Below, in pieces: positions 44,095 through 53,583 of a DNA stretch of 64,000 nt. The position numbers and the translations under genes were made by a program. The stretch lies in contig NZ_CP026004.1 in NCBI RefSeq assembly GCF_003086895.1, positions 4,174,684 to 4,238,683 on the forward strand. Direction: 5' to 3'. Numbering within the stretch: position 1 is the stretch's first letter; every line of letters begins with the position of its first letter. This DNA comes from Stenotrophomonas sp. ESTM1D_MKCIP4_1. GTDB lineage: Bacteria; Pseudomonadota; Gammaproteobacteria; Xanthomonadales; Xanthomonadaceae. The notes under the pieces are model-generated. The model saw only the letters and a program-made list of their open reading frames with translations. It was not told the DNA's origin and did no database searches.

Positions 44095-44438
44095 GACCAC
44101 TCCTTCGATCAGGTTCACACCCCATCCTAGCGCCAGCGCCGATGACGACTCCATCACGACACCTGCGCGCAGACCTCTCGGCATCACGCGCCAACGGGGT
44201 GAATCGGCCGGATAACTCGACTGGGTAGAGTCGACTGTCGGTAGAGTCGACTGTCGGTAGAGTCGACTGTCGGTAGAGTCGACTGTCGGTAGAGTCGACT
44301 GTCGGTAGAGTCGACTGTTAGTCGACTGCTCTCCCTTCGGATGGCGAAAAACCCCGTCCTGCGGACGGTGGTCGACCAACCGTCGACTCTACCCAGTCGG
44401 CTCTACCGGCATCCATCGCCACGCCGTCTGCGGCACGC
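44095..44438. other. Gap upstream of the HdeD-like gene, filled by a SMAG-derived microsatellite
   Basis: About 340 bases. The first 125 should contain the HdeD-like promoter. The remainder, 44224-44407, is a sixfold 16-bp tandem repeat plus degenerate SMAG elements that extend to the end of comF. No gene is seen. Confidence 0.7.
44224..44407. repeat. Perfect 16-bp tandem repeat (six copies) plus SMAG remnants
   Basis: GGTAGAGTCGACTGTC is repeated at 44224, 44240, 44256, 44272, 44288 and 44304 with no spacer; the last copy differs at its final base and continues into an intact palindrome end (TTAGTCGACT). Further elements ending GTCGACTCTACC and GTCGGCTCTACC follow at about 44390-44407. The unit is the left half of a SMAG element. 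Confidence 0.95.
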
Positions 44439-45137
44439 TCACGGCACCCGCGCGCACACCCACACGCGCACTTCGCTTGCCCCCACCAAGCGCAGCGTCT
44501 CCGCCACTTCCATCACCGTGCTGCCGGTGGTCATCACGTCGTCCACCACGGTCAGTCGCGGCGGTACCGCACCACGCACATCGAAGGCATCGAACAGGTT
44601 GTCGCGGCGTTGTTCAGCGCTGCGCTCCGACTGCGGTGCGGTGTGCCGGCGGCGGTACAGGCCGCGCCACACCGGCTGCCGCAGCAGACGGCACAGTTCA
44701 CCGGCCTGGTCGTAGCCGCGTTGCCGCAGCCGGCGCGGATGCAACGGCACCGGTACCAGCAGCGGGCAGGCCCATGGCGGCGGCTGCCGCTGCATCAACT
44801 GCGCCAGCAGCCGTCCGGCCGCCAGGTCCTGGTGGAACTTGTAGCGCACCAGCAACTGGTCAACCGGCGGCAGGTACAACAGGCTGGCATGGGTGGCGGC
44901 CTGCGGTGGTGGTTCCTCGCGGCAGGTGCCACAGACCGGCAGCGCGCTGTCCGGCAATGGCAGTGCACAGCGCAGGCATGCACGCCCGGACCAGGGAAGA
45001 TCCGCCAGGCAGGCGGCACACAGATCCAGGCCATCGTGGCCGGGGTCATCGCAGACCAGACAGCGCAGCGGCAGCAGCACCTGCAGGGCCGCTGAAGCGG
45101 TGCGAGCCAGTGCGTTCCGGATTCCCTGTATCGGCAT
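44439..45137 (-). CDS. comF: ComF-family phosphoribosyltransferase-like protein
   Basis: 232 residues, start ATG 45137. An N-terminal double zinc ribbon (CLVCDDPGHDGLDLCAAC, CLRCALP, PVCGTC) is followed by YKFHQDLAAGRLLAQLM, VPVPLHPRRLRQRGYDQA and the phosphoribosyl-diphosphate site TVVDDVMTTGSTVMEVAETL. ComF proteins help DNA uptake across the inner membrane during natural transformation in several bacteria; in others the role is unclear. No other competence gene is in this window. It ends just beyond the tandem repeat at 44.2-44.4 kb. Confidence 0.9.
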   Translation of the reverse strand: MPIQGIRNALARTASAALQVLLPLRCLVCDDPGHDGLDLCAACLADLPWSGRACLRCALPLPDSALPVCGTCREEPPPQAATHASLLYLPPVDQLLVRYKFHQDLAAGRLLAQLMQRQPPPWACPLLVPVPLHPRRLRQRGYDQAGELCRLLRQPVWRGLYRRRHTAPQSERSAEQRRDNLFDAFDVRGAVPPRLTVVDDVMTTGSTVMEVAETLRLVGASEVRVWVCARVP

Positions 45138-45296
45138 GCCCGCAACTGTGTGCGCTGCGTTCGCCGGATGGCATCAGGCTTCAGCGCGTCGGCGGGTAGG
45201 TGCAGGCTGTCCAGCGCAGACCGTGGTAAAGACACAGGGAATGCACATCGGCCCGCCTACGCTGTGCCCGCCACATGCCGGAGTTGCGGATCGCGT

Positions 45297-45455
45297 ATGA
45301 ACAAGCGGACCAGAATCATCATCCTTGTCCTGGTGATCGGGGCACTCGCCATGGCCGTGCCCAGCCTCGTTCTGTACATGAAGTACGGCGAAACCCACGA
45401 CCCCGGCCTGCAGAAAGAGGCGGACCGGATGCAGCAGGAGCAGGACAAACCCTGA
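45297..45455 (+). CDS. Small single-helix membrane protein (52 residues)
   Basis: ATG 45297 gives MNKRTRIIILVLVIGALAMA and on to a short charged tail ending QQEQDKP. One N-terminal membrane helix with positively charged start predicts an inner-membrane protein with its tail outside. The next gene starts one base after its stop, so the two are probably co-transcribed. No family recognised. GGAG lies rather far upstream. Confidence 0.6.
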   Translation: MNKRTRIIILVLVIGALAMAVPSLVLYMKYGETHDPGLQKEADRMQQEQDKP

Positions 45456-45456
45456 C

Positions 45457-46101
45457 GTGCCAGCATCCGCCCCTCGCGCACCCGTCGTACCGGCCTGGCT
45501 GCCGGATCACTGGAACGTGCTGCCTCGCGACTTCTATCGCCGCCACCCCACGGCGGTCGCACCCGCGCTGCTGAACAAGCTGATCGTGCGCGATGACGGT
45601 CGCGCCGCGCGCATCGTGGAAGTGGAGGCGTACGCAGGCAGCGAGGACCCCGCCGCGCATTCCTACCGGGGGCAGACCGCCCGCAATGCCACCATGTTCG
45701 GCGAAGCCGGCCACCTGTATGTGTATTTCACCTACGGCATGCACTGGGGCAGCAACGCGGTCTGTGGCGAGGTTGGCGAAGGGGTGGGCGTGCTGCTGCG
45801 GGCGGCCGAACCAGTCGCCGGGGTGGGCGCCATGCAGGCGGCACGGCCTGCCGCCAGGCGCGAACGCGATCTGGCCAGCGGCCCCGGCAAGCTGTCCCAG
45901 GCGTTCGGCATCACCCGCGATCTGGATGGAGCCGATCTGGTGGCCGCTGACCGTGGCATCGTCATCGTCTGTGATGGCACGCTGCCGCCGGAATCACCCG
46001 TGGTCGGGCCACGCATCGGCATCAGCCGCGCAATCGATTTCCCATGGCGATGGCATGTGCCGGACCATCCGCATGTGTCGGTGGGGCCGCGCAGACGCTA
46101 G
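45457..46101 (+). CDS. DNA-3-methyladenine glycosylase, AAG/Mpg family
   Basis: 214 residues starting with GTG at 45457, directly behind the small membrane-protein gene. It removes alkylated and deaminated purines from DNA in base-excision repair. Family motifs are clear: LPRDFYRRHPTAVAPALLNK, IVEVEAYAGSEDPAAHSYRG (catalytic Glu in VEVEAY), ARNATMFGEAGHLYVYFTYG with the DNA-probing Tyr, and ASGPGKLSQAFGI. The last bases overlap the end of the convergent LysR gene by 4 bp. Confidence 0.93.
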   Translation: MPASAPRAPVVPAWLPDHWNVLPRDFYRRHPTAVAPALLNKLIVRDDGRAARIVEVEAYAGSEDPAAHSYRGQTARNATMFGEAGHLYVYFTYGMHWGSNAVCGEVGEGVGVLLRAAEPVAGVGAMQAARPAARRERDLASGPGKLSQAFGITRDLDGADLVAADRGIVIVCDGTLPPESPVVGPRIGISRAIDFPWRWHVPDHPHVSVGPRRR

Positions 46102-47009
46102 GCCGCACCCGCCAGCAACGGCGGCAGCACCTCGCCCAGCCAGTCAATGAACACCCGCAGCCGCGGCGTCACATGGCGGTTGTTCGGGTACACCACATGG
46201 AACGGGTACGGCGCCGGCCGCCACGGTTGCAGGACCTCCACCAGCGCCTTGCTGCGCAGCGCAGCACCTGCGGCGTAGCTGAAAGTCTGCACCAGGCCCA
46301 TGCCGGCGATGGCCGCCGCCAGATGTGCGTTGCTTTCATTGATGCCGATGCGGTGCTCGGCCTTGATCTCGAACGCGCCGTCTTCGCCGCGAAAGCGGAA
46401 CGGTACGGCGCGGCCGTTCGACGGCAACAGATAGCTGACCAGTCGATGGCCGTTGCGCAGCTCTTCGGGATAGGCCGGCACACCATGCGCCTTCAGGTAA
46501 CGCGGGCTGGCACAGGTGATCAGATGCGCATTGCCCAGGTGGCGTGCCACCAGCGAGGAATCATCCAGCGCGCCGCCGCGGATCACGCAGTCCACGTTCT
46601 CGCTGATCAGGTTCACCGTGCGGTCGGACACGCCCAGTTCGATGCGTATGTCCGGGTAGCGGGCCATGAAGTCGGGCAGCACGGGAATAAGCACATCGCG
46701 CGCGGTGGAGCCGCCGATATCCACGCGAAGCAGGCCGCGCGGCGTCCCGCGTGCGGCGCTGAAGGAGGCATCGACGTCTTCCAGGTCGCGCAGCAGGCGA
46801 CCGGCTTTTTCGTAGTAGGCCTGGCCTTCGGCGGTGACCGCCACGCGCCGCGTGGTCCGCTGCAGCAGCCGCACGCCCAGGTGAGCTTCCAGCTCGCGCA
46901 CCAGCTTGCTCAGCGAGGTGGTCGGCATGTCCAGCGAATCGGCGGCACGGGTGAAGCTGCCCGCCTCGACGACACGGGCGAAAGCACGGATGGCGTGGAG
47001 CTGGTTCAT
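46098..47009 (-). CDS. LysR-family transcriptional regulator
   Basis: 303 residues from ATG 47009 ([24 protein letters not shown]). The N-terminal winged helix-turn-helix continues with [20 protein letters not shown] and [17 protein letters not shown]; the rest is the two-lobed inducer domain ([39 protein letters not shown]). It faces an SDR gene across 127 bp and probably controls it, as is usual for divergent LysR pairs. The ligand is not predictable. Confidence 0.9.
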   Translation of the reverse strand: MNQLHAIRAFARVVEAGSFTRAADSLDMPTTSLSKLVRELEAHLGVRLLQRTTRRVAVTAEGQAYYEKAGRLLRDLEDVDASFSAARGTPRGLLRVDIGGSTARDVLIPVLPDFMARYPDIRIELGVSDRTVNLISENVDCVIRGGALDDSSLVARHLGNAHLITCASPRYLKAHGVPAYPEELRNGHRLVSYLLPSNGRAVPFRFRGEDGAFEIKAEHRIGINESNAHLAAAIAGMGLVQTFSYAAGAALRSKALVEVLQPWRPAPYPFHVVYPNNRHVTPRLRVFIDWLGEVLPPLLAGAA

Positions 47010-47136
47010 GCTGTTGATTATGCACATGTATGCACAGTCATTGTCATTGCGCATTATTTATCGCCAACGCGCCGCCGCCCATCATTTCTCCCACCCGCTG
47101 CCACCCCGTCCCCGGCAGCCCTTACAGGAGAACACC

Positions 47137-47886
47137 ATGAGCACTGATTTCAACGGCAAGATCGCCCTCGTCACCGGCGGCACCACCGGCATCGGCCTGG
47201 CCACCGCGCAGCACCTGGCCAACCTCGGCGCCAAGGTCTTCATCACCGGCCGTCGCCAGCCGGAACTGGACGCTGCCGTCGCCGCCATCGGCGCGCAGGC
47301 CACCGGCATCCGCGCCGATGCCGCGCAGCCCAGCGACCTGGACGCGGTCTACGCGCAGATCGCCCGCCAGGCCGGCCGCCTGGACATCCTGTTCGCCAAT
47401 GCCGGCGGCGGTGACATGCTGCCGCTGGGTGCCATCACCGAAGAACACTTCGACCGCATCTTCGCCACCAATGTGCGCGGCGTGCTGTTCACCGTGCAGA
47501 AGGCGCTGCCGCTGCTGGTTGATGGCGCCTCGGTCATCCTCACCGGCTCGACGGTCTCGATCCAGGGCACGGCCAACTTCAGCGTATACAGCGCCAGCAA
47601 GGCCGCCGTGCGCAACTTCGCGCGCTCGTGGGCGCTGGACCTGAAGGAGCGCCGCATCCGGGTGAACGTGGTCAGCCCCGGCCCGATCCGCACGCCGGGC
47701 CTGGGCGATCTGGTCCCTGATGAAGCGCGCCAGGGCCTGTTCGATCACCTCGCCGCGCAGGTGCCGCTGGCCCGCCTCGGCGAACCGCAGGAAATAGCCA
47801 ACGCGGTGGCCTTCCTGGCCTCGGATGCGGCCAGCTTCGTCAACGGCATCGAGTTCTTCGTCGACGGCGGCATGGCCCAGGTGTGA
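47137..47886 (+). CDS. Short-chain dehydrogenase/reductase
   Basis: 249 residues from ATG 47137, with CAGGAG six bases upstream. Classical SDR: cofactor motif [10 protein letters not shown] (about residues 14-23) followed by GRRQ, which suits NADPH; NAGGG; catalytic Ser in [11 protein letters not shown]; and [15 protein letters not shown] with the Tyr-x3-Lys pair. Substrate unknown. The divergent LysR regulator probably governs it. It ends before a perfect 11-bp hairpin. Confidence 0.9.
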   Translation: MSTDFNGKIALVTGGTTGIGLATAQHLANLGAKVFITGRRQPELDAAVAAIGAQATGIRADAAQPSDLDAVYAQIARQAGRLDILFANAGGGDMLPLGAITEEHFDRIFATNVRGVLFTVQKALPLLVDGASVILTGSTVSIQGTANFSVYSASKAAVRNFARSWALDLKERRIRVNVVSPGPIRTPGLGDLVPDEARQGLFDHLAAQVPLARLGEPQEIANAVAFLASDAASFVNGIEFFVDGGMAQV

Positions 47887-47928
47887 TGCCAGCCGTGCGG
47901 ACATAAGCCGCGAAGTTCTCAATCGAAG

Positions 47929-47953
47929 CACCTGCCGGGCAGCCCGGCAGGTG
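47929..47953. terminator. Hairpin between convergent SDR and CbrC genes
   Basis: An 11-bp perfect stem CACCTGCCGGG/CCCGGCAGGTG with a 3-base loop, 43 bp behind the SDR stop and 13 bp before the CbrC stop. U tracts are weak on both sides, so termination is likely but not certain. Confidence 0.6.
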
Positions 47954-47965
47954 TACCCACCTTGG

Positions 47966-48511
47966 TCAGTCGCAGTCCTGGTAACCGCCCACTGCACCGC
48001 AGTGCCTGCAGCGGAACAGATAAGCCGTCGGTGATCCGTCCTTGTCCAATGCGGCCAGGAAGTGCTGCCACTGCGGTCCATCCTCCAGCCCGGTGCTGTC
48101 CTGGATGGCCACTACGGCCTGCTCGCCGTGGGCTTCCAGTTCAGCGCGACCGGCGCGGCCGATGAACTGCGCGGCATCACCGCAGTGCGTCCACCACTGT
48201 TCCTGCTGCCAGCCGCTGAAGCCGGGGGTGCGCTGCGCGATCTCGTCGATGATGTCTTCGTCGACCTCATCCCACTCGCCGCCCCCACCCACGCCTTCCT
48301 CATCGCTGAAGGTGGCACCGAGTCGCTCATGTGCAGAGCCATCGGCGATGCACCAGGGGCAGATCTCCTGCTCGTACTCCTCTTCGGCATAGACCGGCCC
48401 CGTATAGACGTAGCCGCGCGCCTCCGCGCAGCACACGCAGGCCGTATCAGCAGCGATCACGCTGCCGGTGGCGATGGGGTCCGGGTGGTAGGTGAAGCGG
48501 GGCAGATCCAT
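47966..48511 (-). CDS. CbrC family (UPF0167) protein
   Basis: 181 residues, ATG 48511 ([18 protein letters not shown]). Cysteine pairs occur as [19 protein letters not shown] and [15 protein letters not shown], as in CbrC/UPF0167 proteins, and probably bind metal. The middle has [20 protein letters not shown], a conserved stretch of the family. In E. coli CbrC is linked to colicin E2 tolerance; a general function is not established. It is divergent from bioB, with the BirA-like operator between them. Confidence 0.85.
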   Translation of the reverse strand: MDLPRFTYHPDPIATGSVIAADTACVCCAEARGYVYTGPVYAEEEYEQEICPWCIADGSAHERLGATFSDEEGVGGGGEWDEVDEDIIDEIAQRTPGFSGWQQEQWWTHCGDAAQFIGRAGRAELEAHGEQAVVAIQDSTGLEDGPQWQHFLAALDKDGSPTAYLFRCRHCGAVGGYQDCD

Positions 48512-48564
48512 GGCAGTTCCTTTGTTGCGGACCCCGAGTCTAGCGTTGCGCAGCCTTGGACCAC

Positions 48565-48596
48565 TGTAAACCTCAACTCAATCATTAAGGTTGACA
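48565..48596. promoter_or_regulatory. BirA-like biotin operator upstream of bioB
   Basis: TGTAAACC (48565-48572), a 16-bp spacer, and GGTTGACA (48589-48596) form the inverted repeat recognised by the biotin repressor BirA (TTGTAAACC-N-GGTTTACAA). One base in the right arm differs. It lies 57 bp before the bioB start, where it can cover the promoter. Confidence 0.8.
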
Positions 48597-48652
48597 GCGA
48601 TTGGCTGGACTCCCACACTGCCGCCCTCGCTCCAACTCCCCAGGGTCCCGCC

Positions 48653-49696
48653 ATGGCGTCCGCCATCCGCCACGACTGGCAGCACGATGAACTGCAGGCG
48701 CTGTTCGACCTGCCCTTGCCGGAGCTGCTGTTCCGCGCCGCCAGCGTGCATCGCGTGCACTTCGATCCAACCCAGGTACAGGTCTCCACCCTGCTGTCGG
48801 TGAAGACCGGCGGCTGCCCGGAGGACTGCGCGTACTGCCCGCAGGCGCAGCGCTACAACACGGGGGTGAACGCGCAGAAGCTGATGGATACCGAGGCGGT
48901 GCTGGCCAAGGCGCGCCAGGCCAAGGCCGCTGGCGCATCGCGCTTCTGCATGGGCGCGGCGTGGCGTTCGCCGAAGGACCGCGACATTCCCAAGGTGGCC
49001 GCGATGATCGCCGGGGTGAAGGCCTTGGGCCTGGAAACCTGCGCCACCCTGGGCATGCTCAGTGGCGAGCAGGCCCGCGCGTTGAAGGATGCCGGGCTGG
49101 ACTACTACAACCACAACCTGGACACCGCACCGGACTACTACGATTCGATCATCCACACCCGCCAGTACCAGGACCGCCTGGACACGCTGGGCCATGTGCG
49201 CGATGCCGGGCTGAAGACCTGCTGCGGTGGCATTGTCGGCATGGGTGAAACACGCGCGCAGCGTATCGGCCTGCTGCTGGCGCTGGCGACGTTGCCGGCG
49301 CACCCCGATTCGGTACCGATCAACAAGCTGGTGCAGGTGGCCGGTACGCCCCTGCATGGCAGCGCGGAGCTGGACCCGTTCGAGTTCGTGCGCATGATCG
49401 CGGTAGCACGCATCGCCATGCCGCGTTCGATGGTGCGCCTGTCAGCCGGTCGCGAAGCCATGAGTGATGAGCTGCAGGCGCTGTGCTTCCTGGCCGGCGC
49501 CAACTCGATCTTCTACGGTGAAAAGCTGCTGACTACCGGCAACCCGGAAAGCGAACGCGACCTGGCCCTGTTCGCGCGCCTGGGCCTGCAGCCGATGGCA
49601 GTGCGGGTGGACGCCGAAGGCCACGACCACGGCGCCACCGTGCATGCCGATATCAGCACCCATGTCTCCGGTTGCGGCTGCGCCCACGCGGCCTGA
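48653..49696 (+). CDS. bioB: Biotin synthase
   Basis: 347 residues from ATG 48653; the open frame extends upstream across the operator and is not coding there. Radical-SAM enzyme that inserts sulfur into dethiobiotin. The radical [4Fe-4S] motif is [12 protein letters not shown] (Cys55, Cys59, Cys62); the [2Fe-2S] region shows [24 protein letters not shown] and [12 protein letters not shown], and [15 protein letters not shown] carries the conserved Arg. First gene of the biotin cluster; under the BirA-like operator. Confidence 0.97.
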   Translation: MASAIRHDWQHDELQALFDLPLPELLFRAASVHRVHFDPTQVQVSTLLSVKTGGCPEDCAYCPQAQRYNTGVNAQKLMDTEAVLAKARQAKAAGASRFCMGAAWRSPKDRDIPKVAAMIAGVKALGLETCATLGMLSGEQARALKDAGLDYYNHNLDTAPDYYDSIIHTRQYQDRLDTLGHVRDAGLKTCCGGIVGMGETRAQRIGLLLALATLPAHPDSVPINKLVQVAGTPLHGSAELDPFEFVRMIAVARIAMPRSMVRLSAGREAMSDELQALCFLAGANSIFYGEKLLTTGNPESERDLALFARLGLQPMAVRVDAEGHDHGATVHADISTHVSGCGCAHAA

Positions 49697-49763
49697 GCGG
49701 GGGGCCGAGCGGGCGCGGCGGCAACGCGCTACCCTAGCCGCCCCGTCGTCGCCTGTAGCCACC

Positions 49764-50987
49764 ATGGCCCGCCCCGACCTGACTGCCCGCCTCCAAGCCC
49801 AGCGCGCGTTGCGCGATGCACAAGGCCGTCGCCGCCCGCGGCGCACGGTCACCCGCCGTGATGGTGTGCGTCTGGAAGTGGACGGGCGCTGGCTGACCGG
49901 GTTCTGCAGCAATGACTATCTGGGCCTGGCCCAGCAGTTCAGCGTGGTCAACGCGCTGCAGGATGCCGCCGCGCGCGAGGGCGCCGGCGCTGGCGCCTCG
50001 CATCTGGTCTGCGGGCACCATGCGCTGCACGACGCGCTGGAACGCGAAGTGGCCGAGTGGCTTGGCTACCCGCGCGCCCTGCTGTTCGGCAGCGGCTTTG
50101 CCGCCAACCTGGCGGTGCAGCAGGCGCTGCTGAGCGAAGAGAACGACGTCTGCGTGCAGGACAAGCTCAACCACGCCAGCCTGCTCGACGCCACCCGGCT
50201 GGCCGGTGCCCGCCTGCGCCGTTACCCGCACCTGGATCCGGAAGGTGCGATGCGCCAGCTCAAGCATGCGCCCGATGGCGCGGCGATGCTGGCCACCGAT
50301 GGTGTCTTCAGCATGGACGGCGATGTTGCGCCGCTGCGCGCATTGTCTTTGGTGGCGCGCCTGCAGCAGGCGCTGTTCTACGTGGACGATGCCCATGGTG
50401 TCGGTGTGCTTGGCGATGGCCGTGGTGCCGTCGCCACTGCCGGCCTGGGCGTGGACGACGTGCCGCTGCAGCTGGTCACCTTGGGCAAGGCGTTGGGCAG
50501 TTCCGGCGCACTGGTGCTGGGCCGCGAGGATCTGGTCGAGCACCTGGCCGAAACCGCGCGACCCTACATCTACACCACGGCCCTGCCACCGGCACTGGCC
50601 GCCTCCGCCCTGGAAGCGGTGCGGCTGGCCCGCCGCGACCACTGGCGCCGGGCCAAGTTGGCCGAACTGATCGCCCTGTTCCGCGGCGAAGCGCGCCGCC
50701 ATGGCCTGGACCTGATGGCCTCGGAAACCCCAATCCAGCCGCTGCTGTGTGGCGATGACCACACCGCCGTGGCGATGTCGCAGGCGCTGGAGCAGGCCGG
50801 CTGGCTGGTCGGCGCCATCCGGCCGCCCACCGTGCCCGAAGGCAAGGCGCGCCTGCGCGTTACCCTGTCGGCACTGCATACGCCCGAGCAGGTGCGTGAA
50901 CTGGTCGAAGCCATCGCCAAGGCACGCGACCGCACCGCCACGGCGCCGCACGACGTGCTGCCACCCGCGCTGCCCGCGCTGGCCTGA
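49764..50987 (+). CDS. bioF: 8-amino-7-oxononanoate synthase
   Basis: 407 residues from ATG 49764, 67 bp behind bioB. This PLP enzyme condenses pimeloyl-ACP (or -CoA) with L-alanine. Visible: [47 protein letters not shown], the PLP lysine in [16 protein letters not shown], and [16 protein letters not shown]. The normal length is about 385-400. It is in one direction with bioH and bioC. Confidence 0.96.
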   Translation: MARPDLTARLQAQRALRDAQGRRRPRRTVTRRDGVRLEVDGRWLTGFCSNDYLGLAQQFSVVNALQDAAAREGAGAGASHLVCGHHALHDALEREVAEWLGYPRALLFGSGFAANLAVQQALLSEENDVCVQDKLNHASLLDATRLAGARLRRYPHLDPEGAMRQLKHAPDGAAMLATDGVFSMDGDVAPLRALSLVARLQQALFYVDDAHGVGVLGDGRGAVATAGLGVDDVPLQLVTLGKALGSSGALVLGREDLVEHLAETARPYIYTTALPPALAASALEAVRLARRDHWRRAKLAELIALFRGEARRHGLDLMASETPIQPLLCGDDHTAVAMSQALEQAGWLVGAIRPPTVPEGKARLRVTLSALHTPEQVRELVEAIAKARDRTATAPHDVLPPALPALA

Positions 50988-51006
50988 CCCGCGCGCGTCG
51001 TACCCC

Positions 51007-51786
51007 ATGCATATCGATGTCACCGGCACCGGGCCGGACCTGGTTCTGATCCACGGCTGGGCCCTGCAGGGCGGCGTGTTCGCCCCGCTGGTGCAGCGCC
51101 TGGCGGATCGTTTCACCCTGCATCGGGTCGACCTGCCCGGCCATGGCCACAGCCGCGACGACAGCACGCCGCTGCGCCTGCCGCATGTGGTCAACGCCAT
51201 TGCCGCAGCCACGCCGCCGGCGGTGTGGTGCGGCTGGTCGCTGGGTGGCCTGTTCGCGCTGCACGCGGCGGCTACCGTGCCAAAGGTGCGCGGGCTGGCG
51301 ATGATCGCCGCCACGCCGCGCTTCGTGCGGGGCGACGACTGGCCGCACGCGGTGGAACCGTCGGTGTTCGAGCAGTTCGGGCGCGACCTGGCCAGCGACT
51401 TCGGCGGCACGTTGGAGCGCTTCCTGGCGCTGGACGTGATGGGTTCGGCGCATGCCCGCGAGGAGCTGCGCACCCTGCGCCAGCGCCTGGTCGAGCGCGG
51501 TGCGCCCAGCGAACGTGCCCTGCTGGAAGGCCTGCGCCTGCTGGAAGGCACCGACCTGCGCGGCGCCCTGCCCACGCTTGGCAGACCCAGCCTGTGGATT
51601 GCCGGCCAGCGCGACCGCCTGGTGTCGCCCGCCGCGATGCGGGCGGCCGCCGCACTGGCCCCGGGCGCGCAGGCGCTGACCATCGCCCATGGCGGGCATG
51701 CCCCCTTCCTCGGCCACGCTGATGAGGTGGCCGCCGCCCTGCAACACTTCGTTGCCGGCCTGTCACCGGCCGATGGCGGACAATGA
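51007..51786 (+). CDS. bioH: Pimeloyl-ACP methyl ester esterase
   Basis: 259 residues from ATG 51007, 19 bp behind bioF. An alpha/beta hydrolase that frees pimeloyl-ACP from its methyl ester after chain building. It shows LIHGWALQGGVFAPLV, VDLPGHGHSRD, the nucleophile Ser78 in WCGWSLGGLFAL, a catalytic Asp in IAGQRDRLVSP and the His in AHGGHAPFLGH. With BioC in the same cluster it completes the methyl-ester route to pimelate. Confidence 0.94.
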   Translation: MHIDVTGTGPDLVLIHGWALQGGVFAPLVQRLADRFTLHRVDLPGHGHSRDDSTPLRLPHVVNAIAAATPPAVWCGWSLGGLFALHAAATVPKVRGLAMIAATPRFVRGDDWPHAVEPSVFEQFGRDLASDFGGTLERFLALDVMGSAHAREELRTLRQRLVERGAPSERALLEGLRLLEGTDLRGALPTLGRPSLWIAGQRDRLVSPAAMRAAAALAPGAQALTIAHGGHAPFLGHADEVAAALQHFVAGLSPADGGQ

Positions 51787-51815
51787 GCACTTTCCGCATT
51801 CGGCAGGGTTGACGC

Positions 51816-52595
51816 ATGGATCTGGGTATTTCCGGCCGCTGGGCACTGGTCTGCGGCGCAAGCAAGGGCCTGGGCCTGGGCTGCGCGCGCGCACTGGTGC
51901 AGGAAGGGGTGAACGTGGTGATCGTGGCCCGTGGGGACGCTGCGCTGCAGGCCGCCGCGGAGGCACTGCGCGCCCTGCCCGGCGCCGCCGAGGTGCGTAC
52001 CGTAGCCGCCGATGTCACCACCGAGGCCGGCCGTACGCAGGCATTGGCCGCCTGCCCGCAGGTCGACATCCTGGTGACCAATGCCGGTGGCCCGCCGCCG
52101 GGTGACTTCCGCACCTTCGAGCGCGACGACTGGATCGCCGCGCTGGATGCCAACATGCTGGCGCCCATCGCGCTGATCCGTGCCACGGTGGACGCGATGA
52201 TCGCGCGTGGTTTCGGCCGTATCGTCAACATCACCTCGTCGTCGGTGAAGGCACCGATCGATACGCTGGCGCTGTCCAACGGCGCACGCAGCGGCCTCAC
52301 CGGCTTCGTCGCCGGCCTGGCACGGCGCACGGTCGGCCACAACGTCACGATCAACAACCTGCTGCCCGGCCAGTTCGACACCGACCGCCTGCGCGCCAAC
52401 TTCGCCCACGCTGCGGGCCAGGACGGCGATGTGCAGGCCGTGGCCGACCGCCGCCGCCAGCAGATTCCCGCCGGCCGCTTCGGCACGCCGGACGAATTCG
52501 GCGCCACCTGCGCCTTCCTGTGCAGCGCACAGGCCGGTTACCTCACCGGGCAGAACCTGCTGATCGACGGCGGCGCCTACCCCGGTACGTTCTAA
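51816..52595 (+). CDS. SDR-fold protein lacking the usual catalytic Tyr-Lys pair, in the biotin cluster
   Basis: 259 residues, ATG 51816, between bioH and bioC. The fold is SDR: WALVCGASKGLGLGCARALV (altered glycine motif), TNAGGPPPGD, IVNITSSSVKAP. Where classical SDRs have Tyr-x3-Lys, this one reads DTLALSNGARSGLTGFV, so the catalytic pair is missing. This matches a known divergent subgroup of ketoacyl-reductase-like SDRs. It may be a weak or specialised reductase for a pimelate-route intermediate, or non-enzymatic. It is co-directional with the bio genes and could be a passenger. Confidence 0.8.
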   Translation: MDLGISGRWALVCGASKGLGLGCARALVQEGVNVVIVARGDAALQAAAEALRALPGAAEVRTVAADVTTEAGRTQALAACPQVDILVTNAGGPPPGDFRTFERDDWIAALDANMLAPIALIRATVDAMIARGFGRIVNITSSSVKAPIDTLALSNGARSGLTGFVAGLARRTVGHNVTINNLLPGQFDTDRLRANFAHAAGQDGDVQAVADRRRQQIPAGRFGTPDEFGATCAFLCSAQAGYLTGQNLLIDGGAYPGTF

Positions 52596-52607
52596 GAGAC
52601 TTACGCA

Positions 52608-53492
52608 ATGCCGTCCCACTTCGATGCCCGCCATGTCCGCCGCGCGTTCGCCCGCGCCGCCAACAGCTATGACGCCGCCGCGGCCCTGCAGCGCGAGGTG
52701 CAGTCGCGGCTGATCGAATCGCTGGACTACCTGGAAGCGCGCAGGCCCGAGGTGGTGCTGGACATCGGTGCCGGCACCGGCCACGCCAGCGCGTTGATGA
52801 AGAAGCGCTGGCCGAAGGCGCAGGTGATCGCGATGGACGTCGCGCTGCCGATGCTGGACCAGGCCAAGCGCCAGGCTGGCTGGTGGAAGCCGTTCCAGCG
52901 CCTGTGCGGTGACGCCGCCGCGCTGCCGCTGGCTGACAACAGCGTCGATGTGATCTTCAGCAACCTGTGCCTGCAGTGGCTGGACGACCTGCCGGCGGTG
53001 TTCGCCGGTTTCCGCCGCGTGCTCAAGCCCGGTGGCCTGTTGTTGTGTTCCACCTTCGGCCCGGAAACCCTGATCGAGTTGAACGAAGCGTTCGCGGCGG
53101 CCGATGACCGCCCGCATGTCAGTCGCTTCGCGCAGATCGCCCAGTTCGGCGATGCGCTGATGATGGCCGGCTTCCGCGATCCCGTGCTGGACCGTGACCT
53201 GTTCACCCTGACCTACGACGATCTGCCCGCGCTGATGCGCGAGCTGCGTGCGATGGGCGCGACCAACGCACGCGTGGATCGCCGCCATACGCTGACCGGA
53301 CGCGGCCGTTTTGCCGCCGCCGCCGCCGCGTATGAGCCGATGCGTCGTGCCGACGGCAAGCTGCCCAGCAGCTGGGAAGTGATCTATGCCCATGCCTGGG
53401 CACCCGACCCGGGCGCACCGATCCGCGAAGGCGGCCACGACATCGCCTCGGTGCCGGTGTCGGCCATCCCGATCCGCCGCAAGCAGACGTGA
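52608..53492 (+). CDS. bioC: Malonyl-ACP O-methyltransferase
   Basis: 294 residues from ATG 52608, 12 bp behind the SDR gene. It methylates malonyl-ACP so that fatty-acid enzymes can build the pimelate chain. The family start FDARHVRRAFARAANSYDAA and the SAM site VVLDIGAGTGHASALM are present, with SNLCLQWLDDLPAVF and RVLKPGGLLLCSTFG later. Together with BioH this makes pimeloyl-ACP. bioA and bioD are not in the window, so they must lie elsewhere. Confidence 0.95.
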   Translation: MPSHFDARHVRRAFARAANSYDAAAALQREVQSRLIESLDYLEARRPEVVLDIGAGTGHASALMKKRWPKAQVIAMDVALPMLDQAKRQAGWWKPFQRLCGDAAALPLADNSVDVIFSNLCLQWLDDLPAVFAGFRRVLKPGGLLLCSTFGPETLIELNEAFAAADDRPHVSRFAQIAQFGDALMMAGFRDPVLDRDLFTLTYDDLPALMRELRAMGATNARVDRRHTLTGRGRFAAAAAAYEPMRRADGKLPSSWEVIYAHAWAPDPGAPIREGGHDIASVPVSAIPIRRKQT

Positions 53493-53500
53493 CCCTCCGG

Positions 53501-53570
53501 TAGTGCCGGCCGCTGGCCGGCAACCTCAGAATTCCATGGCGATCTGCTGCCGGCCAGCGGCCGGCGCTAC
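53501..53570. repeat. SMAG inverted pair (GTAGTGCCGGCCGC subfamily)
   Basis: GTAGTGCCGGCCGCTGGCCG followed 40 bp later by the inverted CGGCCAGCGGCCGGCGCTAC. It lies 9 bp behind bioC and before the convergent YdcF-like gene, and can fold into a long hairpin. Confidence 0.85.
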
Positions 53571-53583
53571 CGATGACAAGCGC

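Noticed and set aside
43391..44194. Long minus-strand frame overlapping the HdeD-like gene in another frame
   Set aside because: Most of it is a shadow of the HdeD-like gene; only its last 48 codons, with their own GTG and lipobox, look possibly real and are listed separately.
44224..44319. Possible CRISPR array
   Set aside because: Units are 16 bp and contiguous without spacers, and no cas gene is present; it is a tandem repeat from a SMAG half-element.
49734..53438. 1234-codon minus-strand open frame across the biotin genes
   Set aside because: Antisense to bioF, bioH, the SDR gene and bioC, which all have intact motifs; a GC-rich artefact.
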